From Actinacidiphila rubida (GTDB lineage Bacteria; Actinomycetota; Actinomycetes; Streptomycetales; Streptomycetaceae): a stretch of DNA of 64,000 nucleotides. The stretch lies in the NCBI RefSeq assembly GCF_900110255.1, contig NZ_FODD01000001.1:329486-393485 (forward strand), written 5' to 3'. Position 1 is the stretch's first letter. Each line of letters begins with the position of its first letter. Of this stretch, positions 16,688-24,214 are shown piece by piece. A model generated the notes under the pieces. It searched no databases and was not told the origin of the DNA. It saw only the letters and a list, made by a program, of their open reading frames with translations. The translations under genes and the position numbers were made by a program.

Positions 16688-19438
16688 TTACAGCAGCCCG
16701 TCCCACATCTGCTCGATGAGCACCGACCACCAGTTGTCCGGCGACGCGATGGCCGCCGGGTCCTGCGCGGCCAGCTGCGCCTGGAAGTCGACCGTCCAGC
16801 GGCCGGCCTGCTCCGGCGTCAGCCCCAGCCGCAGCCGCCACATCCGGCCCAGCAGCGCGAGGCAGCGGGTGAACTCCGGCAGGCTGGAGTTGACGAACTG
16901 CGGCGCCAGCGCGGGCGTTCCGCCGGGCCCGGCCTCCAGCGGCAGCGCCACGATGTGCGCGGTGCCGTACTGCACGCACAGCTGGCGCCCGAAGTCGTTG
17001 CCCATCACGAGGTACGAGCCGGCGTCGGCCGCCGCCTGCACCCCGCGCTGCGCGGCCAGTTCGGCCAGCGTCGGCACGGGCTGGCCCGGCTGGGCCTGCG
17101 CCCAGAAGAACGGCCCGAAGTCGACCGGCAGCCCGGCCCACATCAGCGTCTGCGCGACGATGTCCGGCACGCCGGCCCGCGAGACCGCGCGCTGGTCGAA
17201 GCGGAACACGGCCTGCGGGCCGAACGCCCCGGCCAGCTCCTGGCCGATCACGTCCAGACCGACCGGCGGCACCCGCACCACGGTGTGCGCGTCCGGCATC
17301 GGGACGCGCAGCGGCTGGGGGCGGGCGGGCGCGCCCGCCACCTGGTGCAGCTCGCCCTGGTGCGTCAGCAGATGCTGCACGCCCTGCCGGCGGCCCGCGT
17401 GGTCCCGGCCGTACGGCGCGGTGTGGCTGATCCGCACCTGCGGCCACGTCTCGCGGACCATCCGCGCGCAGTAGCCGCCCGGCAGGTCGCAGGACTCCAG
17501 CTCGGTGTGCAGTTCGAGCACCTGCTCGGGCCGGATGTTCATCGACCGCAGCTCGTGCAGGATCTGCCACTCCGGATGCGGGGTGCCCGGCGCCGAACGC
17601 CGGATCAGCTGCTGCTCGCTGCCGTCCTGCCCGCGGTAGCGGAGCACGGCCATGTAGCCGGGGCCGACGGTCGGCACGGCGGCGCTCTGCGGGTAGCCGT
17701 ACGCCGGGGCGGGCGGCGGGGGCGGCGCGCCCGCACCGGGCCCGGGCGGCGGCCCGCCGGGGGACGCGAGCATGGTGGCGGCGTAGTGCGGGTCACCTGA
17801 ACCCGGAGGCGGCGGGGGCGTCCCCGCGCCGGGGACCGGCGGCGGAGGCGGGGGAGTGCCCGCGCCCGGTGCCGGGGGAGGCGGCGGCGGACCACCCGCG
17901 CCGGGTCCGGGCGGAGGCGTGCCAGGCGTGGCCAGCATGGTCGCGGCGTAGTGCGGGTCGGCCGGTCCGGGCGGCGGCGTGCCGACGCCGGGAGGCGGCG
18001 GGGGCGTGCCGACGCCGGGAGCCGGCGGCGGGGGAGGCGGCGGCGGACCACCCGCGCCGGGTCCGGCGAGCATGGTGGCGGCGTAGTGCGGGTCGCCTCC
18101 GGGCGGCGGAGTGCCGCCCTGACCGGGGGCGGCCAGCATGGTCGCGGCGTACGCCGGGTTGTCCTGGCCGGGAGCCGGCGGCGGAGGCGGCGGAGTGCCC
18201 GCGCCCCGGCCCCACTGCGCTTCCCCGCCGGGCGGCGGAGGCGGCGGAGTGCCCGCGCCCCGGCCCCACTGCGCTTCCCCGCCGGGCGGCGGAGGCGGCG
18301 GAGTGCCCGCGCCCCGGCCCCACTGAGGAACCCCGGGAGGCGGCGGCACCATGCCGCCGGCCTTCGCGGTCTCCAGGTCGGCGATGTCCGCGGCACCGGC
18401 CGGCGGCGGAGGCGGGACGGGTCCGGCGCCCGGCGGCGGCAGCGGCACGGAGCCGCCGGCCGGCGGCGGGTACGGAGAGCCGCCCATGGTGTGCGGGACG
18501 CCGGGCCGCGGCGCGGCGGGGGGCTGGTCGGCCGCCGGGGCGATCCTCGTCCTCGGCAGCGAACTGCCGCCGGGCATCAATTCGGTGCGGGCCTCGGACG
18601 CGCCCTGCGGCACGTCGGGCCGCTGGTCCGGCTCCCTGACCGGCGGCGCGAACACGGTCGCCGGCACCGCGACGGACTGGCCCTCACCGGAGTCGCTGAC
18701 CGTCTTCCCGGCCCATCCGCCGCCGTCGCCCGGGGAAGCGGCGGCCGCCCCCGAACGGTCGGTCCGCCTGCGGTAGTCGACGCCACCGGACGGCGGACCG
18801 GCCGGCGCGGGCGCCGGGTCGGGCGCCTCGGAGGCCGCGGGCGCCGCCGGCGCGGGAGTCTCCGTGCGGCGGCGGTAGTCGATGCCGCCCGACGACGCAC
18901 CGGCAGGTGCGGCAGCCGGGTCGGGGGACTCGGCGGCGGCCGGGGCCGCGGGTGCCGAAGTCCCGCTGTGGCGGCGGTAGTCGACGCCACCGGACGGCGT
19001 GTCGACCGCCACGGGGGCGTCCGGGCCCGGAGAGGGAGCAGCGCCCGGGGCGTCCTTGCGCCGGTCGGGGATCCCCATCCGGTCCGCCGCGTCCTGCAGC
19101 CACTGCGGCGGGCTCAGCAGGAAGGACGTGGCCTCCAGGTCGATACGCTGCGGCGGTTCCGGCGCGCTGTCCTCCGGCACGGCGCCGTACTCCTCCTCGT
19201 AGCGGCGGATCAGCTCGCCGATCGGCAGCGCGGGCCACAGCGTGGCCTCCCCGCTGTCGCGGGCGATGACGACGCGGACCAGGCCGTCGTCGGTGATCGG
19301 CCCGCCCTCCCGCGTCTCGGACCACACCACGAAGCCCAGGTCGAACTCGCGCACCCGGATCTCGCGGCCCTGGTACGACGCGACGTCGCCGTTGATCCAG
19401 CGCTCCGCGCGCTCCTGCGCCTCCGCGAAGGTCACCAT
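16688..19438 (-). CDS. multidomain protein: Imm35/YrhB-like, Pro-rich linker, deaminase-like segment, SUKH-4
   Basis: 916 residues. Residues 1-85 resemble the Imm35/YrhB fold (FAEAQERAERWINGD ... GELIRRYEEEYG). Residues 130-590 are a Pro/Gly-rich linker with three near-identical 18-residue repeats (about 371-419) and four copies of YAATMLA (near 425, 449, 494 and 550). Residues 595-690 carry LHTELESCDLPGGYC; H644, E646, C650 and C657 could be deaminase zinc/catalytic residues of the XOO_2897-like class. Residues 695-905 look like SUKH-4 (FVNSSLPEF block). A deaminase-type toxin domain and its immunity domain thus seem fused. No signal peptide is visible. It is 7 bp downstream of the WHH-SUKH gene, so co-transcribed. 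The Imm35 and deaminase calls are tentative; SUKH-4 is firmer. Confidence 0.75.
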   Translation of the reverse strand: MVTFAEAQERAERWINGDVASYQGREIRVREFDLGFVVWSETREGGPITDDGLVRVVIARDSGEATLWPALPIGELIRRYEEEYGAVPEDSAPEPPQRIDLEATSFLLSPPQWLQDAADRMGIPDRRKDAPGAAPSPGPDAPVAVDTPSGGVDYRRHSGTSAPAAPAAAESPDPAAAPAGASSGGIDYRRRTETPAPAAPAASEAPDPAPAPAGPPSGGVDYRRRTDRSGAAAASPGDGGGWAGKTVSDSGEGQSVAVPATVFAPPVREPDQRPDVPQGASEARTELMPGGSSLPRTRIAPAADQPPAAPRPGVPHTMGGSPYPPPAGGSVPLPPPGAGPVPPPPPAGAADIADLETAKAGGMVPPPPGVPQWGRGAGTPPPPPPGGEAQWGRGAGTPPPPPPGGEAQWGRGAGTPPPPPPAPGQDNPAYAATMLAAPGQGGTPPPGGDPHYAATMLAGPGAGGPPPPPPPPAPGVGTPPPPPGVGTPPPGPADPHYAATMLATPGTPPPGPGAGGPPPPPPAPGAGTPPPPPPVPGAGTPPPPPGSGDPHYAATMLASPGGPPPGPGAGAPPPPPAPAYGYPQSAAVPTVGPGYMAVLRYRGQDGSEQQLIRRSAPGTPHPEWQILHELRSMNIRPEQVLELHTELESCDLPGGYCARMVRETWPQVRISHTAPYGRDHAGRRQGVQHLLTHQGELHQVAGAPARPQPLRVPMPDAHTVVRVPPVGLDVIGQELAGAFGPQAVFRFDQRAVSRAGVPDIVAQTLMWAGLPVDFGPFFWAQAQPGQPVPTLAELAAQRGVQAAADAGSYLVMGNDFGRQLCVQYGTAHIVALPLEAGPGGTPALAPQFVNSSLPEFTRCLALLGRMWRLRLGLTPEQAGRWTVDFQAQLAAQDPAAIASPDNWWSVLIEQMWDGLL
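18181..18325. repeat. 54-bp in-frame tandem repeats in the linker coding region
   Basis: About 2.7 copies with period 54 bp (repeated GTGCCC landmarks at 18195, 18249 and 18303). They encode the 18-residue unit PPPPPPGGEAQWGRGAGT. The copies are almost base-identical, which suggests recent slipped-strand duplication and likely length variation between strains. Confidence 0.9.
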
Positions 19439-19445
19439 CGCGCCC

Positions 19446-20456
19446 TCACCCCTCCACCGGGACGGCGACGGCGAAGCCGCCGTCCACCATCAGGTTCGCC
19501 ACCGTCTCCAGCTCCGGCGGGTTGCCCGCGAGCCGCAGCAGGAACTCGTCGAACGAGTCGCCGCAGGGCAGCAGCAGTGCGGCGACGCGCTCGGCCGGAC
19601 CGGGCCAGCGGTCGTCGTCGCGGACGTCGTCGTAGGCGCAGAACCAGACCGAGCCGTTCCGCTCGCCCTTGACCTTCACGGCGAGCACGCCGCCCTGCAC
19701 GTACCCGACCGCCAGGTAGTCCTTCGTCAGATGGTCGCGCAGGCACTTGTTGACGTAGACGAGGTCGTTGACCGCCGCCTCCTCGCGCACCGTGAAGAAC
19801 GGCTGGTCGAGCAGCAGCCCCAACTCGGCGTCCAGCGCGACGCCCTTGGGCGCGCAGCCGCCGGCCGCCTTGAGGAACGTGCGGTAGCCGCCGGGGAGCC
19901 GGTAGCCCAGCTCCTCCTCGACGTCGCGTATCCGCTGTTCGCTCACCGCCACCGCGGCCTTCGGCAGCCCGAAGTGCACGGGACGGGTCTCCTGCAGCGG
20001 GCGGGTGCCGCGCTTGCCGTGGTCGGCGGTCGACGCGGCCAGGCCGCCGTGGTGCCGCAGCAGCGCCTTGATCTCGACCGGGACCAGCTCCAGGCGGCGG
20101 CTGCCGTACACGTGGTGCCAGGTCCAGCCGTGCGGGGTGGCCACGCTCGGCAGGTTCCCCCACAGTTCGTGACCGGCCGCCTGCAGGGCGGCGTTCGCCG
20201 ACACGTAGTCCGTCAGGCGCAGTTCGTCGACGCCGAAGCCCTCGGGGGGCTCGGCGATCTCCGCGGCGGCGCGCGCGTACGGCGCGAAGTCGGGGAAGCC
20301 GTTGGCGTCGATCCACACGCCCTGCGGGTACTTGGCCGCGCGGACGGGGTCGGGGAAGTGCACGACCTGTGCGGAGTAGGCCGCGTTGGGTGGCGCGGAG
20401 TGGTCCGCCGCTCCGGGCCCGGGAGGTGCTCCCAGCCCTTGCCGGCCTGTCGTCAT
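19446..20456 (-). CDS. WHH-motif nuclease-like domain fused to a SUKH (SMI1/KNR4) domain
   Basis: 336 residues. Around residues 97-140, LWGNLPSVATPHGWTWHH leads into LELVPVEIKALLRHHGG. This matches the WHH branch of HNH/EndoVII-fold nuclease toxins, with W113-H114-H115 and the H135-H136-G-G end. Residues 172-320 form a SUKH immunity fold (IRDVEEELGYRLPGGYRTFLKAAGG ... DSFDEFLLRL). The N-terminus lacks a secretion signal. Gene 16688 starts 7 bp downstream, so the two are an operon. SUKH proteins are known to neutralise nucleic-acid-degrading toxins; having both modules in one chain suggests a self-inhibited or domesticated nuclease. Activity is inferred. Confidence 0.8.
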   Translation of the reverse strand: MTTGRQGLGAPPGPGAADHSAPPNAAYSAQVVHFPDPVRAAKYPQGVWIDANGFPDFAPYARAAAEIAEPPEGFGVDELRLTDYVSANAALQAAGHELWGNLPSVATPHGWTWHHVYGSRRLELVPVEIKALLRHHGGLAASTADHGKRGTRPLQETRPVHFGLPKAAVAVSEQRIRDVEEELGYRLPGGYRTFLKAAGGCAPKGVALDAELGLLLDQPFFTVREEAAVNDLVYVNKCLRDHLTKDYLAVGYVQGGVLAVKVKGERNGSVWFCAYDDVRDDDRWPGPAERVAALLLPCGDSFDEFLLRLAGNPPELETVANLMVDGGFAVAVPVEG

Positions 20457-20555
20457 GGCGGTTGCCCCCTGCTGCGTCTGGCTGTTGACGACAGCCTAGG
20501 GGGTGGGGCAAGGTTCCTGACCTCCCCGGTCCCGGCCCCGGGAGCGAGCGCGCGG

Positions 20556-21311
20556 TCAGTTCGGTTTGGCGGCTTCCCGGAGCTTGGCGACCTGCTTCTG
20601 CGGGATCGCGGCGCGCAGCGTGGCGGGCGTGTGGTCGGTGCGCAGCGTCTCGTACGCGGCGGTGGTGTCGCCGACCCGGATGACGGTGACCAGCACCTGG
20701 CCCGCGGTGCCCTTCGCCTTGTCGCCGATGGTGTAGGCGACCTGCTGGTCGCCGTAGCCGCCGCCGGGCGCCACGGCGTGCACGGTGAACGTCGTCGCGG
20801 TGCCGTTGCGGGTGGTGTTGTAGCTGGTGCAGGTCTTCAGCGCGGCGGTCAGGTCGTCGAGCACGGCCTTCGCCTCGCCGGCCTTGTACGACGCGACGAC
20901 GCTCAGGCTGATGGTCTTGGCCTTCTTGTCCTGGGCGGCGGTGTCGGTGACCATCGCGCCCGCGTAGACCTGCCGGGGGTGGGCGGGCTGGCTGCTCCAC
21001 TGGTCGGCGACCGGCTGGCACGCGGGCGCGTCGGTCAGCTGCCGGGGGCCGAGCAGTTGCTCCTTGCTGCCGGCCGGCAGCACCTGGACGTCGGAGACGT
21101 CCTTGGACGTGAGCAGCGCCTGGGTCAGGTTGACCGTGGAGACCGCGCCGGACGCCCTGACGTTCTGCGGGGTGCCCGTGTCGCTCGCGCCGCTCTTCCC
21201 GCCCCCGCCGCCGCAGGCCGCGGTCAGGGCGAGTGCCGGCAGCAGGGCGGCGGCCACGGCGGCCGTGCGGCCACTACCGGCGAGTAGGCGACTGCGTGCA
21301 CGTATCCGCAT
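20556..21311 (-). CDS. putative lipoprotein, paralogue of the next gene
   Basis: 251 residues. The signal peptide has Arg residues at the N-terminus, a hydrophobic core and a near-lipobox TAAC with Cys33, followed by GGGG. The mature part runs LLTSKDVSDVQVLPAG, a conserved-looking ACQPVADQWSSQPA stretch with one Cys, LKTCTSY with another, and VLVTVIRVGDTTAAYETLR. The same order occurs in the 21479 gene, so they are tandem duplicates. The start at 21311 is preferred over 21326 because GGGGAA is spaced correctly. The family resembles PknH-sensor-like extracellular domains; function unknown. Confidence 0.82.
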   Translation of the reverse strand: MRIRARSRLLAGSGRTAAVAAALLPALALTAACGGGGGKSGASDTGTPQNVRASGAVSTVNLTQALLTSKDVSDVQVLPAGSKEQLLGPRQLTDAPACQPVADQWSSQPAHPRQVYAGAMVTDTAAQDKKAKTISLSVVASYKAGEAKAVLDDLTAALKTCTSYNTTRNGTATTFTVHAVAPGGGYGDQQVAYTIGDKAKGTAGQVLVTVIRVGDTTAAYETLRTDHTPATLRAAIPQKQVAKLREAAKPN

Positions 21312-21478
21312 CGATTCGTTCCCCAAGTGTCGACTCGGCCCCGGCGGCCGGGGGGCCTCGCGCGTCCGGGCACGGGCCTGGCGGGCGGACGGCCCGCTGC
21401 CGCGCGACTCTACGGCACCGGGCGCGCCCCGCCTCGTGTGGCCCTGCTCACAGAACGGGTACGGCTTCGGGTCCGCGG

Positions 21479-22327
21479 TCAGCGGCCCGTGGCCAGGGCC
21501 GCCCGCAGCTTCCGGTCCTGGGCGCGGACCACCGCCAGCGGCACGGCGCCCGCCCCGCCCGCCGACCGCGTCGACAGATAGGAGGTGACGGTGTCCCCGG
21601 TGCGGACGACCGTCACCAGCGCGGCGCCCGTCTTCTTGTCGGAGGTGTCGGTCATCACGTAGGACACCGACGCGTCGCCGACCGCGACCGCCGGGCCGCG
21701 GGCGATGGAGAAGGGTGTCCGCGTCCCGTCGCCGCCGGTCGCGGTGAATCCGGTGCAGCTCGTCAGGGCCGACCGCACCGCGGCGATCACCTTCTGGGCG
21801 TCGCCCGGCGCGTGGCTGGCGACCAGCATCTGGTTGACGGTCGCCGGCACGACGGAGGCGCCCTGGCCGGAGGAACCAGGCGCCGTGGAGGAGTCCGTGG
21901 CCGGTTTCGGCGCGAACTCGGCGCCCACCGAGGCCATCCGGTGGATCGCCGGCTTGGTGCTGGCGATGTCCGCGAGCGGCTGGCAGTCCGGCCGGTCGGC
22001 GGTGAGTACCGCCTGGCCGCCGGAGTCGCCCTGCGCGGACAGGTCGTCGGGGTTGAACTCCTCGGGCGCGGTGGTCTGCACGCCGTCGGACGACGAGGAC
22101 TGCTCGATCACCCAGCCGGGCAGATCGGCATCGGTCACCAGGGCCTTCGCCAACTGCTGTGCGGTGAGCGGCGCGTGGCCGGCGAGCGTGGAGAGCACCG
22201 TGGGGGAGGCGCTCGGGGTGCCGTCGGTGCGGTCGGTGCCGTCGGCGTGGGTGGAGCCGGAGGAGCAGGCGGTGAGCAGCAGCAGCGCGGGCAGCGCCGC
22301 TGCCGCGGCCGTCAGGTACTTGCGCAT
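21479..22327 (-). CDS. putative lipoprotein, paralogue of the preceding gene
   Basis: 282 residues starting MRKYLTAAAAALPALLLLTAC, a clear lipobox LTAC with Cys21. The mature domain has LAKALVTDADLPGWVIEQ, DCQPLADIASTKPAIHRMA, VRSALTSCTGF and ALVTVVRTGDTVTSYL, collinear with the 20556 protein. A ~40-residue insertion (PATDSSTAPGSSGQG region) is specific to this copy. The long upstream frame is not protein-like, so the ATG at 22327 is the start. It probably sits on the outer face of the membrane. Its ligand or partner is unknown. The head-to-tail arrangement with its paralogue suggests duplication. Confidence 0.85.
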   Translation of the reverse strand: MRKYLTAAAAALPALLLLTACSSGSTHADGTDRTDGTPSASPTVLSTLAGHAPLTAQQLAKALVTDADLPGWVIEQSSSSDGVQTTAPEEFNPDDLSAQGDSGGQAVLTADRPDCQPLADIASTKPAIHRMASVGAEFAPKPATDSSTAPGSSGQGASVVPATVNQMLVASHAPGDAQKVIAAVRSALTSCTGFTATGGDGTRTPFSIARGPAVAVGDASVSYVMTDTSDKKTGAALVTVVRTGDTVTSYLSTRSAGGAGAVPLAVVRAQDRKLRAALATGR

Positions 22328-22687
22328 GGGGTCACGTTCCCTCGGGTTCGGCGGTGGGGGGATCCGCGGGTGCGGGGCCGAACTCCGATCCTCCCGTCGC
22401 CCGTTCGCGCCGTCCATGGCGTCACCGCAGCTTGTGGGTGCGCTGTGCGCGCCCTGTGGTGCCGCGACGGGCGGCCCGGCAGGGCGTGTGCGGCCGTCCG
22501 GTTCGGCGTCCGTTCCGTGCACGCGGCGTGTCCCCGCGGCCGACGGAACGTCACAGGGCGGTGACATGGACCACACAACAGGCGCGCCGCACGGCGGTTT
22601 GCTTTCCCAGAAGACGGCTGATTTGGCACTCTGATGCGCACGGGGGATTGCCCGCACTTGCGGGCGCAGGAGGGAAGAACGCACGAG
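22328..22687. promoter_or_regulatory. divergent spacer, lipoprotein / YwqJ-like gene
   Basis: A 360-bp intergenic region between the lipoprotein (minus) and the deaminase-like gene (plus). It becomes less GC-rich around 22570-22635 (TTTGCTTTCCCAGAAG, TGATTTGGCACTCTGATG), where a rightward promoter is likely, but no clean -35/-10 pair could be assigned. AGGAGGG at 22668 is the ribosome binding site of the deaminase-like gene. Nothing else was recognised. Confidence 0.35.
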
Positions 22688-23197
22688 ATGACGACGCACC
22701 TTGCGGCGGCGGGGACCGCCGATCCGAGGCTGACCTGGAGTGCCGCGCACGATCCCGTCGGCCCGCCCGTGCTGCGCCACCGCCGGGACGGCATCCTGCC
22801 CGCGGTCGCCGCGGCGCTGTCCATCCGCGACGAAGTGCAGTCCTGCACCGGCGCGAAGGGGGAGCAGCCCCCCGTGCTGCACCCCATCGTCCGGGACTTC
22901 CTCGACGCCCTTCCGGCCGCGCAGAGGGAACGGTTCACCGGACGCTGCCCGGAGGCCGTGCTGATCTCCCGCCACCTCACCTCCGTCGAGGCGGGACGCG
23001 GCAAGCGGGCCTCGCGCAAGCCGCTCACCCCGAGCGAGGCGCGCAAGGCGCTGCGGGGCGCGAAGCTGACCGTGCGGCGGATACGCGAGGACGGCGACCC
23101 CTCACACGGCACGTACGTGCCGCCGTGCCGCTCCTGCACGCCGCTGCTCGCGCACTTCGGCGTGCGGGCGGTGGACCCGGCCGCGGAGGGCGCGTGA
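22688..23197 (+). CDS. YwqJ-like putative nucleic acid/nucleotide deaminase
   Basis: 169 residues. The deaminase core shows GRCPEAVLISRHLTSVEA, where C87-P-E89 supplies a zinc ligand and the catalytic Glu. HGTYVPPCRSCTPLLAHFGV follows, with C147 and C150. This C-x-E / P-C-x-x-C arrangement and QSCTGAKGEQPPVLHP are typical of YwqJ-type deaminases found at the ends of polymorphic toxins. Here it stands alone with no secretion or RHS part. The ATG at 22688 follows AGGAGGGAAG; an earlier ATG at 22634 has no ribosome binding site. It overlaps the SUKH-3 gene by GTGA, so the two are translationally coupled as toxin plus immunity or as an effector pair. The substrate is unknown. Confidence 0.83.
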   Translation: MTTHLAAAGTADPRLTWSAAHDPVGPPVLRHRRDGILPAVAAALSIRDEVQSCTGAKGEQPPVLHPIVRDFLDALPAAQRERFTGRCPEAVLISRHLTSVEAGRGKRASRKPLTPSEARKALRGAKLTVRRIREDGDPSHGTYVPPCRSCTPLLAHFGVRAVDPAAEGA

Positions 23198-23697
23198 ACC
23201 CCGGCGGCGCGGCCGGCGCCGCGACCCGCTTCCCGGCCGGCGTGGACGCGGCGCTGCGCGCCGCGGGCTGGCGGCCGGGACGCTGGGACATCATGCAGGC
23301 CGAGCGGTGGGCGGACGCGCTGCGCGCGCACGTCTCGCCCGGTGGTCACCGGCACGCCGTGTTCCCCGCGGCGGTCGAGGCCTGGGCGGAGTTCGGCGGT
23401 CTGACCGTGCCCGCCGCGGCCGGACCCGCGCGGCAGGTGGCGCCCGCGGCCGTCCTCGTCGACCCGATGCGCGGGCTGCACATGGCCCGCACGCTCGGCG
23501 ACCTGGGGCGCGCCCTGGAGACGGGGATCAGCCCCCTCGGCGAGGAGCCCGCGTCCGGCGCGGTCCTCGCGGTCGACGAGGAGGGCCGCGTCTACGCCGT
23601 CGACCACACCGGCGACTGGTACGTCGGTCAGGACGTCGACCACGCCCTGACCACCCTCACCACCGGCCTCCAGCCCCCTCGCCTCACCCTCTCCTGA
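23194..23697 (+). CDS. SUKH-3 family immunity-type protein
   Basis: 167 residues. Features are FPAGVDAALRAAGWRPGRW, AERWADALRA, VFPAAVEAWAEFGGLTV and the C-terminal VLAVDEEGRVYAVDHTGDWYVGQDVDHALTTLTTGL. This is the SUKH-3 pattern, usually encoded beside YwqJ-type deaminases. The GTG at 23194 overlaps the deaminase stop. It most likely binds and silences the preceding deaminase. The gene ends at a repeat-filled convergent spacer. Confidence 0.87.
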   Translation: MNPGGAAGAATRFPAGVDAALRAAGWRPGRWDIMQAERWADALRAHVSPGGHRHAVFPAAVEAWAEFGGLTVPAAAGPARQVAPAAVLVDPMRGLHMARTLGDLGRALETGISPLGEEPASGAVLAVDEEGRVYAVDHTGDWYVGQDVDHALTTLTTGLQPPRLTLS

Positions 23698-24214
23698 GGA
23701 GCGGCCCCGCGCCGCGTTCCCGGCCGCGGCCGCCTCCGCGGTCCGGCGGTGCACTCGTGCGGGTACGGCGCCGCGCGCCCGGGTTCGGCGGTGCACTCCG
23801 TGCGGGTGGGGCGTGGTGCGGCCGCGCGCCTGGGTTCGGCGCCGCACTCAGTGCGGGTTCGGCGGTGCACTCCGTGCGGGTGGGGCGTGGTGCGGCCGCT
23901 CGTCCAGGGCCGGCGGCGCACCCCGTGCGCGGCAAGCGGTCGGGTGGCCCACACCGCGGACCGGGATCGGCACTCGTCCGGGTCCTCGCGCGCCCGGGTC
24001 CCGGTGCCCGCGTCGGTGCGCGCCCGCCCGCGGTCCGCGACCCCGGCGCGGTACGGCCTTCGGCCGGCCCGATCCCCCGCGGACCGCGATCGGCACTCGG
24101 CCGGGTCCCGGCCCGCGCCCGGCGCTCCCCGCGGCCGGGCGGCCTCCGGCCCGCGTCCGGCCGCGCGCCCCGGTCCCGGCCCTCGTCCGGGCCGCGCCCC
24201 GCGGCCCGGCGCGG
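23698..24214. repeat. repeat-filled convergent spacer
   Basis: 517 bp between two convergent stops with no credible gene. A 43-bp sequence occurs twice without mismatch (23783-23825 and 23857-23899, period 74). Degenerate copies of its core GGCGGTGCACTCCGTGCGGG lie on either side. A second weaker motif, GATCGGCACTCG followed by CCGGGTC, occurs near 23965 and 24089. No terminator hairpin as clean as those elsewhere in the window was found. Confidence 0.75.

Noticed and set aside
17700..18330. Possible CRISPR array in the repeat-rich 18-kb region
   Set aside because: The repeats are in frame, encode Pro/Gly-rich residues of a real protein, and have no unique spacers of equal length. No cas genes are present in the window.
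22634..22687. Upstream ATG for the YwqJ-like gene
   Set aside because: No ribosome binding site; the ATG at 22688 has AGGAGGG and the extra residues are not family-like.
23698..24214. Possible CRISPR array in the convergent spacer
   Set aside because: The 43-bp units are spaced 74 bp apart but the intervening text is itself related to the repeat, and only two perfect copies exist.
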